From: Strongylocentrotus purpuratus
Taxonomy: Eukaryota; Echinodermata; Echinoidea; Camarodonta; Strongylocentrotidae
Length of the DNA: 64,000 bases
Assembly: GCF_000002235.5 (NCBI RefSeq)
Contig: NW_022145599.1
Span: 25,876,879 to 25,940,878, forward strand
Direction: 5' to 3'
Every line of letters begins with the position of its first letter. The first letter of the stretch is position 1. Positions 58,130 to 64,000 of this stretch are shown in pieces. The notes below the pieces were generated by a model, which saw nothing but the letters and a program-made list of their open reading frames with translations, was not told the origin of the DNA and searched no databases. Both the position numbers and the translations under genes were made by a program.

Positions 58130-58802
58130 TGGTCACGATTCAAAGAAGCGACCGACCGATAAGTAGCCTGCTCGGTCGCCGCTGGAATTTAGGCATCGCC
58201 CAACAATTTGTGGAGCAGTCGAGGAGGCCGTAGAGCCCCAGCGATGCCTGGGCGGTGCCCTGTCGATTTCCCATCAGTCACTGGTCGATTCTAGGTCAAG
58301 ACTGGGCGAAATCGGGGAGCTTCTCCGGGTGGCGTCCCGGCAGTGACCGACTGATGACCCATCGATTCCCGAGCGGTCTCCCACCGGCCGTCGGCTGATT
58401 TTAAAGATATTGCCTGGTGCCGATGATCGGCGGGGCACCAAAATACTCTCGGTGCCCGGCCGTTAGCCGCCCGGGCACCGACTTAATCGAGCGTCCGCCG
58501 AGCGATTTAGGTCAAAAATCGAAGCCGCTAGGTCAAAGGCTGTCGACCGATTTTGGACGCCAGATCTACCAGCGGCGACCGATTAGGTCGGGGCCCGGGC
58601 GGCGACCGCCCGGCCACCAAGCGGCGAGTGAAACTGAGCAGGCGCCGCCCGAATTTTATATGCACGCTAAAACTTCAGCAGCGACCGAGCGATGCCCCAA
58701 AAACAAGCGGTACTTGGGCAGCCGCCGCTCGGTGCCCGGGCGAAATTGGCTCAAAACTCCCCGCCCAGCCGCCGAGCAGGCTACTTTTTGGTGTTGTGAC
58801 CA
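58130..58802. mobile_element. GC-rich 673-bp element with TA target site
   Basis: TGGTCAC at the left and GTGACCA at the right, with TA outside each, and a subterminal TAGCCTGCTCGG mirrored near the other end. It is much richer in G and C than the rest of the window and is built of motifs such as CCGAGCGG and GGTCGCCGC. The intact copy lacks it. The 203-codon frame across it is not a gene. Confidence 0.8.
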
Positions 58803-58889
58803 TAGCTTAACACACTTAACACACACACACACACACACACAAAACCGATCTCCGGGTAACATGCTCAAGAAAAGAGAATGTGAACACAC

Positions 58890-59048
58890 CAGGAGTCAGA
58901 CAGCCTATTTCATCAGAGAAGCCGTGACAGTCGACAACCTTATCACACCTATCGATCATGTCAATAAACTGCATTCCAGAACGGTACATGAAGTCGAGTG
59001 TGTTGGTGAGACAAGCTTGAACGCATGAGTTATTAGTGCGACCAGTAT
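58890..59048 (-). pseudogene. Pseudogene exon: LDLa-like 1, third cysteine lost
   Basis: The 159-nt exon is open with intact boundaries, but the codon for the third LDLa cysteine is TAC instead of TGC (DFMY instead of DFMC). A cysteine upstream of the module is also lost (CGC for TGC). A LINE begins directly next to its acceptor. Confidence 0.88.
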
Positions 59049-59049
59049 C

Positions 59050-61445
59050 TTTATCGAAGTCATCGAAGCGCAGAGAGATGAGTTAATCCGTTCCCAGGAA
59101 GAATCTCTGAGGGTCGAGGAGAATGATGTTTCTCTTTACTTCAGCCGACTTAATCCGAGGAAAGCTATGGGTCCGGACAATATCAGCGGAAAGCTTCTGC
59201 GAAATTGTGCAAGGGAACTTGCAACCCCCTTTCGTTTGCTATTTCAAACTTCGCTCGACAGGAAAGTTGTTCCTGTTTGCTGGAAGACATCCACCATCAT
59301 TCCAGTGGCTAAGAAGTCCCGTCCATCTGAGCTTAATGATTACCGGCCTGTGGCACTTACACCAATCGCAATGAAGTGCTTTGAGCGTATCATATTAAAG
59401 AGTCTTCTTCAGCCAATCAGAGAGCTGATTGATCCTCATCAGTATGCATACCAACAAAACAAATCTGTTCAAGACGCTACCCTTTATCTAACACATCTGC
59501 TATACAAGCACACAGAAGAGACGAAATCGTACGTACGAGCATTGTTCGTGGACTTCTCTTCTGCGTTCAATACCATCCGCCCTCATGTGCTTGTTGAGAA
59601 GTTGAAGCGTCTTGAAGTAAGACCATCGCTCATACTTTGGATCGTGGACTTCTTGCAGAACCGAACGCAGCAAGTACGGGTGCAGAACAATGAGTGAGTC
59701 CATTGTTACCAACATCGGGTCTCCTCAAGGGTGCGTGCTCTCGGCCATCCTGTTCGTGTTGTATACCAACGACTGCCGCTCATCTTCGGAAAATGTCTCA
59801 GTCTTGGAATACGCGGACGACACTGTTATTGTTGGGAATATTAGAGGAAGTGAGACTGAATACGAAGATTATCTAAACTGGTTTACTGAGTGGTGCAATG
59901 AAAACTTTCTGGACTTCAATACTACGAAAACAAAAGAGATGATAATTGACTTTAGGAAAGTAAGACCCGTAGATCCAAGTAGCTGCCCAATGAAAATAAA
60001 CGGAAAAGAAATAGAGATAGTGAAATCATACAAATACCTTGGCACTGTAATTAATGACAAGCTGAAATGGGATGACAACTGTAGGGAGCTGTACAAGAAA
60101 GGGCAGCAACGGTTATATTTCCTTCGTAAACTCAATTCCTTTCACGTAGACCGCACAATAATGTACCTTTTCTACAAGTCTGTGATAGAGAGCATAATAG
60201 TAAACGACTGCGTTGTTTGGTTCACAGCATGTCGGAAAGTAGACTTGTCTATGCTAAAAAGAATTGTTAAACAAGCGGAAAAAATTGTAGGGAAGAATCT
60301 AGACTTCGAAGATATATGTAGAAATAGAGTACGTGACAAGGCGAAATCAATCTACCATAACAGCCGTCACCCCTTAAATAATAATTATGTAGCCCTGAGG
60401 TCAGGAAACAGGTTAAGATCTCTAAGGTCCAGAACGAGCAGGTTTCTCAATTCATTTGTGCCAAGCTCAATCAGGCTGATGAACGAGGAGGGTTTAATCT
60501 AAGTCTGAATAATAAACTGAATTTAATCTGAATTGTGAATATAATTTGAACTGCGAACCTAACTTAATCCGAATTATGACTGAATGTAATCACCTATTTT
60601 TAATTATAACTTGCATTTAATCTGAATTGTAAATTAATTTAATTTGAATTATGAATTGTAGGTGATCGGAACTTGAGTTGAATTATATTATGAAATATGA
60701 ACTGAATTGGTCTGAAGAATAACTTGTATTGCATTTGAATTGTGAATTTAATTTAACCCGAAATATGAATTTAATTTAATTACTTAGTTTGAATTATATT
60801 GAATTTGATTTGAATTGTTAATTTTATATTAATCTGAACTACGAATTGAATTGATATGAATTATAGATTGTAGTAATCTGAATTATGAATTTATTTAACC
60901 TGAATTGTCAATTTAATTTAATCTGAATTATGAATTGTACGCGATCGGGATTTGAATTGAATTATTTTCTGAATTATGAATTGAATTTGTCTGAATCATG
61001 AATTGTATTGAATTTGAATTGTGAACTTAATTTAACCCGAATTATGAATTTAATTTTATTACTTAGTTTGAATTATAAATTGAATGGAATTTGATTTTGT
61101 TAATTATATTCTAATTTGAATTACGAACTGAATGTGATCGGGATTTGAAATGGATTTGATCTGAATTACGAATTAAATTGGTTTAAATTTTTAATTGTAT
61201 TTAATCTGAATTGCGAATGAATTTAATCCGAACTTGAACTGAATTTAACTACTTAATTTATGAACCGAATTTTAGTTTGCATGTTGAACTATCGCATTTG
61301 TTGTTATCTATGTCCAAGTTAAATGTTCTACTCTGTACCCATATGTATCTTATTGATGTTTATAACGTGTAACCTTGTATTGAATTGCAAATGAAACAAA
61401 TTTCCAATCATTGGACAATAAATTTGAATATGAATATGAATATTA
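59050..61445 (+). mobile_element. 5'-truncated LINE with frameshifted reverse transcriptase
   Basis: This non-LTR retrotransposon starts inside the reverse-transcriptase region. The first frame (to 59697) contains LNPRKAMGPDNISG, DYRPVALT and ALFVDFSSAFNTI. The second (59690-60502) contains GSPQGCVLSAILFVLYTNDC and the catalytic YADDT. A single-base shift at about 59695 separates them. From motif style it belongs near the CR1/L2/Rex1 groups; the exact clade is not claimed. A long 3' region of degenerate repeats and an AATAAA (61417) precede a (GAATAT)n tail. It lies between an LDLa acceptor of the pseudogene and its upstream intron. Confidence 0.88.
60505..61260 (+). repeat. Degenerate TTTAATCTGAATTA repeats in the LINE 3' region
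   Basis: Units of about 15-20 bp such as TTTAATCTGAATTGTGAA recur through the stretch, with a longer period of about 290 bp (GAATTGTAGGTGATCGG at about 60653 and GAATTGTACGCGATCGG at about 60932). Confidence 0.75.
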
Positions 61446-61748
61446 ATAGTTGCATTTCTTATTAAAAAAACAACAGGAACAGGATCACCAGCAAGAACAA
61501 TAACAACAGCAACATGCTTGTTATATCGTTAGGCCTATTTTACAGAGATTGAATTTTAGTCCTTTAATGTGTTTAGAATCACTGGCTTATGCGTAAGTTT
61601 CAAGCAAGGGTAATTTATAACCATTTGTAGTTTCCAAAATTCTTGCCCATTTGGTAAAATATGCGGTTCCTGTACAACCATCAATAAAACAATGATTGTT
61701 AACACTTATACATGTTTTCAACCAATGCTATTTTGAAATAGAAAATAT

Positions 61749-61976
61749 CATTTACGCGAAGCGTCCTGACTTCAAAGGCAAAACCCTCATGTATGAGAAA
61801 CCCGTCACTGCAGAAGCGACCGTCACCACGCCCTCTGGCAGTAGAAGTGATGTCAAATTACCACTGACCAATGGAAAGTTTGTGACGTTAGTGCCGTGTG
61901 CAGTTTCGCTGCTGTGTGTCAGGGTAAGAGGATCCCCAAAATGTTCTTCCTGGAGGATGTTGATCTTAATGTGACC
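61749..61976 (-). pseudogene. Pseudogene exon: CUB C-terminal half, frameshifted, donor lost
   Basis: It is 228 nt instead of 229. A base is missing where the intact copy encodes VTVRFCSDG, so the closing CUB strands are out of frame. The donor after GTAAATG is AT instead of GT. Either change alone would disable the CUB domain. Confidence 0.92.
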
Positions 61977-62492
61977 CTGCATTGCAAGTTTTAGAGGAAA
62001 ACAAATACGTTTACCACTCATTTGAAATACGTTCGACGAGAAAAAAATCTAGGAAAATAATCGAAATGTAAAATGGAATTCTTTTACCCTTTATTTGATG
62101 TATAATGAACTTTTCAATACAATTTAAATCTTTTACATTACATTACATGGTCTCTGGAGGGGCAATACATCTAAACTGGCTATACGTACCCTGTGGTTCA
62201 GCTAGCAATCTTTCTTTAGGCGCCCAGATTTGCATTAGGGGATATCGCGGCCCTAACACATTTATTTTGATATAAAGCTGGAATAGATTGATTGAAATCT
62301 TTAGAATCCAATACAAAGCAACATTGCAGTTTGTGCGAACAAGCATTTAAGAGTAAGAGTAACAAATCTGTAATATTTTGTTTGAAATTGACAGGGCAGG
62401 CACAAAAGGGCCCCTTTTCTCCGCCTTCAAATATATTAGTCACTAGAGGTGCCCATATTGTCGAAGAAATATTTTTATGTTGATAGACCTAC

Positions 62493-62632
62493 CATTGCGC
62501 CAGGGGATATGTCGAAGCTCCATTCTCGCCGAGTCTTCGGTGGGTAATGATCAGGAAAGTCTGGTGACACCAGGGTTGTTAGATAATTCTCCATAACTTC
62601 ACAATTACATGATGCTTGGACCTGCAAAACTT
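62493..62632 (-). pseudogene. Pseudogene exon: CUB N-terminal half
   Basis: It has 140 nt like its intact counterpart and is still open, with acceptor TTGCAG and donor GTAGGT. A tryptophan codon before RREW has become arginine (TGG to CGG), and a proline has become serine in DISPGAM. Confidence 0.85.
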
Positions 62633-62639
62633 CTGCAAC

Positions 62640-63460
62640 TTGATATTTATTTGTTTATTTATTTATTCATTCATTTATTTACATATCTCTTTGTTTTATA
62701 TACTCATTCATCTAATAACTTTGTAGATTTACTATAAAAAAAAAAGTTAAATCTTTCAGTTAAAATAATTACAAGACTATGGGGCCCTGTATCAACAAGA
62801 AGAGAAGAAAATAATAACAAAACTTGTAAAGCACATCCATCTTTATTCCTCGCTGGAGAGGTTAAAATAAAATTCGAATTTAATAGCAAATTGCTCTGCG
62901 AGGAAGCAGAAAAAGCAGAGAAGCAGTTTGACGAAATCGTGAACAAATCACACAAGAAATTAAAAATAAGTATTACTTTTGGGACTTGCAATCACTATGT
63001 GCATTGGAGTTTCAAATCACCCTATTTGGTACTGTCTCAGTTATTTAGTGGAGGACAACTCTCCCATCATTTTGTGCAAACACACAATATAAATGTCACC
63101 TTTTCCCCGAAATGTTACTCAAAAGGGTATTTTCTTTTTAGAGGAACTACACTAATATGATATACATGATATCTTTGAGTGGTACTGAAGGGACTAAGGA
63201 CAAAACAGGAATTAATGATATTCTTGTACATGACAAATGGGAGAGTTGTCCGTGACTACCGTTTGTACGTCACAATGCACTAACCAGATTGCTGATTTGA
63301 AAATCTCAAAGATTTGTTGATTTAAATCTTTCATATCAAAGGTACGATTTATTTCAAACTATTGCCTTCCTGTTTCAATATCATATTTTTCTGCTTTCAT
63401 ACAAACAAAATCAGTACAAAGGCTAGATTGCCCTTTAAATGTGCCTACAAAATGAACACC
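62640..63460 (-). other. Intron 1 remnant of the pseudogene
   Basis: Aligns with 41400-41900 of the intact gene, including (ATTT)n tracts. No signal-peptide exon is seen before the LINE interrupts it. Confidence 0.65.
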
Positions 63461-63469
63461 TCGTTAACA

Positions 63470-63935
63470 AATTACTCCAATCCTCCGCAATCTCCACTGG
63501 CTGCCAGTAATTCAACGTATCCAATTTAAAATTCTTCTCTTTGCCTTTAAAATCCGTAACGGTGAATGCCCCACGTACCTTTTCAGTCTTGTAAAATCCA
63601 ACCCCCCCCCCTCCTCCAGGTTGCGTGCTTCAACTTCCTCTCACTTTCAACTAATTCCTGGCCCTCGTGTGAAAACAAGATACGGTGGTAGAGCACTTTC
63701 TGTAGCTGACCCCCCCCCCCCATTTGTTTCATTTATTTGTAACAAACTGTAATTTTGATTTTGTAACGTAACATAGCGTATCTTACTGTAATTTTGTACT
63801 GAACAATATTGTGTATTCGTGGTGCTGTCGTCCCGGCTTTATTTCATGTAAGGACATTGCTTCACTTAATGGCTGCTGGGACAACAGCACCACTGCGCCT
63901 AGAAACAATGTATTAGGCGCGTTATAAATGTGATC

Positions 63936-63998
<63 letters not shown>

Positions 63999-64000
63999 AA
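63470..64000 (+). mobile_element. 3' end of a CR1/L2-type LINE with (ATT)n tail
   Basis: CGCAATCTCCACTGGCTGCC encodes NLHWLPVIQRIQFKILLFAF, then RNGECPTYLFSLVKS, the usual C-terminal end of CR1/L2-type ORF2 proteins. After damaged sequence and poly-C runs come ATTAGGCGCGTTATAAATGT and a (ATT)n tract to the window end. It begins exactly where homology to the receptor intron ends. Confidence 0.75.

Larger units (their letters stand above)
44419..62632 (-). pseudogene. Decayed tandem copy of the CUB-LDLa-LRR-7TM receptor
   Basis: Exon equivalents, 5' to 3', are 62632-62493, 61976-61749, 59048-58890, 57480-57373, 49389-49221, 47607-47539, 47073-47002, 46853-46782, 46229-46157, 45789-45715, 45437-45363 and 44496-44419, in the same order and strand as the intact gene. 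Lesions are a one-base deletion near 61820, donor GT to AT at 61748-61747, Cys to Tyr in both LDLa exons, TAG at 46822-46820 plus donor GT to GG at 46781-46780, and a one-base insertion creating TAA at 46213-46211. No 7TM exon follows the last LRR. The signal-peptide exon is outside the window or lost. Introns also align with the intact gene, so this is a segmental tandem duplicate and not a retrocopy. It lies upstream of, and in the same orientation as, the intact copy. Confidence 0.92.

Noticed and set aside
58417..59028. Open frame of 203 codons
   Set aside because: It runs through the GC-rich inverted-repeat element, then a (CA)n tract and the antisense of an LDLa exon. It has no coherent domain; high GC makes stop codons rare.

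Overview
This is a 64 kb window of AT-rich animal nuclear DNA, with small phase-matched exons, GT/AG splice sites, many families of short inverted-repeat transposons, non-LTR retrotransposon pieces, tRNA-derived SINEs and long runs of G or C. The receptor families, tRNA-type SINEs and poly-G-rich MITE-like elements suggest a marine invertebrate deuterostome, perhaps an echinoderm. That is inference; no species marker was recognised. No bacterial operon, rRNA gene, intact tRNA gene or CRISPR array is present.

The main content is a minus-strand tandem family of large G-protein-coupled receptors. One copy (43454 down to 26165) can be assembled from 14 coding exons whose phases all match. It would encode about 809 residues: signal peptide, CUB domain, two LDL-receptor class A modules, a cysteine-containing cap, about seven leucine-rich repeats and a seven-transmembrane domain of the relaxin-receptor/GRL101 (LGR) type. 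A second copy (62632 down to 44419) lies directly upstream on the same strand. It is a clear pseudogene, with a frameshift and a lost donor in the CUB exon, a tyrosine at the third cysteine of both LDLa modules, a stop and lost donor in one LRR exon, a frameshift in another, a LINE inserted next to an LDLa acceptor, and a deletion that removed the 7TM exon. A third, broken fragment lies at the left edge (1-1045).

The left third (1-26 kb) is otherwise mostly repeats. It holds two exons resembling tubulin-specific chaperone D (2.29-2.82 kb), a tandem array of an exon encoding the N-terminus and TM1 of an aminergic-type GPCR (7.1-10.05 kb), and one TM6-TM7 terminal exon of a similar receptor (11.1-11.4 kb). 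TM2-TM5 are not seen between them.

Because the two large receptor copies align through their introns, several transposon insertions can be bounded by comparison with the other copy. These are a hAT-like element and a SINE only in the intact copy, and a 2.55 kb element, a 3.9 kb element carrying repeated TTTCGGACGTTACA motifs, a 673 bp GC-rich element and a LINE only in the pseudogene copy. Other elements are bounded by exact 8-bp target duplications (hAT-like), TTAA (piggyBac-like) or TA (pogo/mariner-like).
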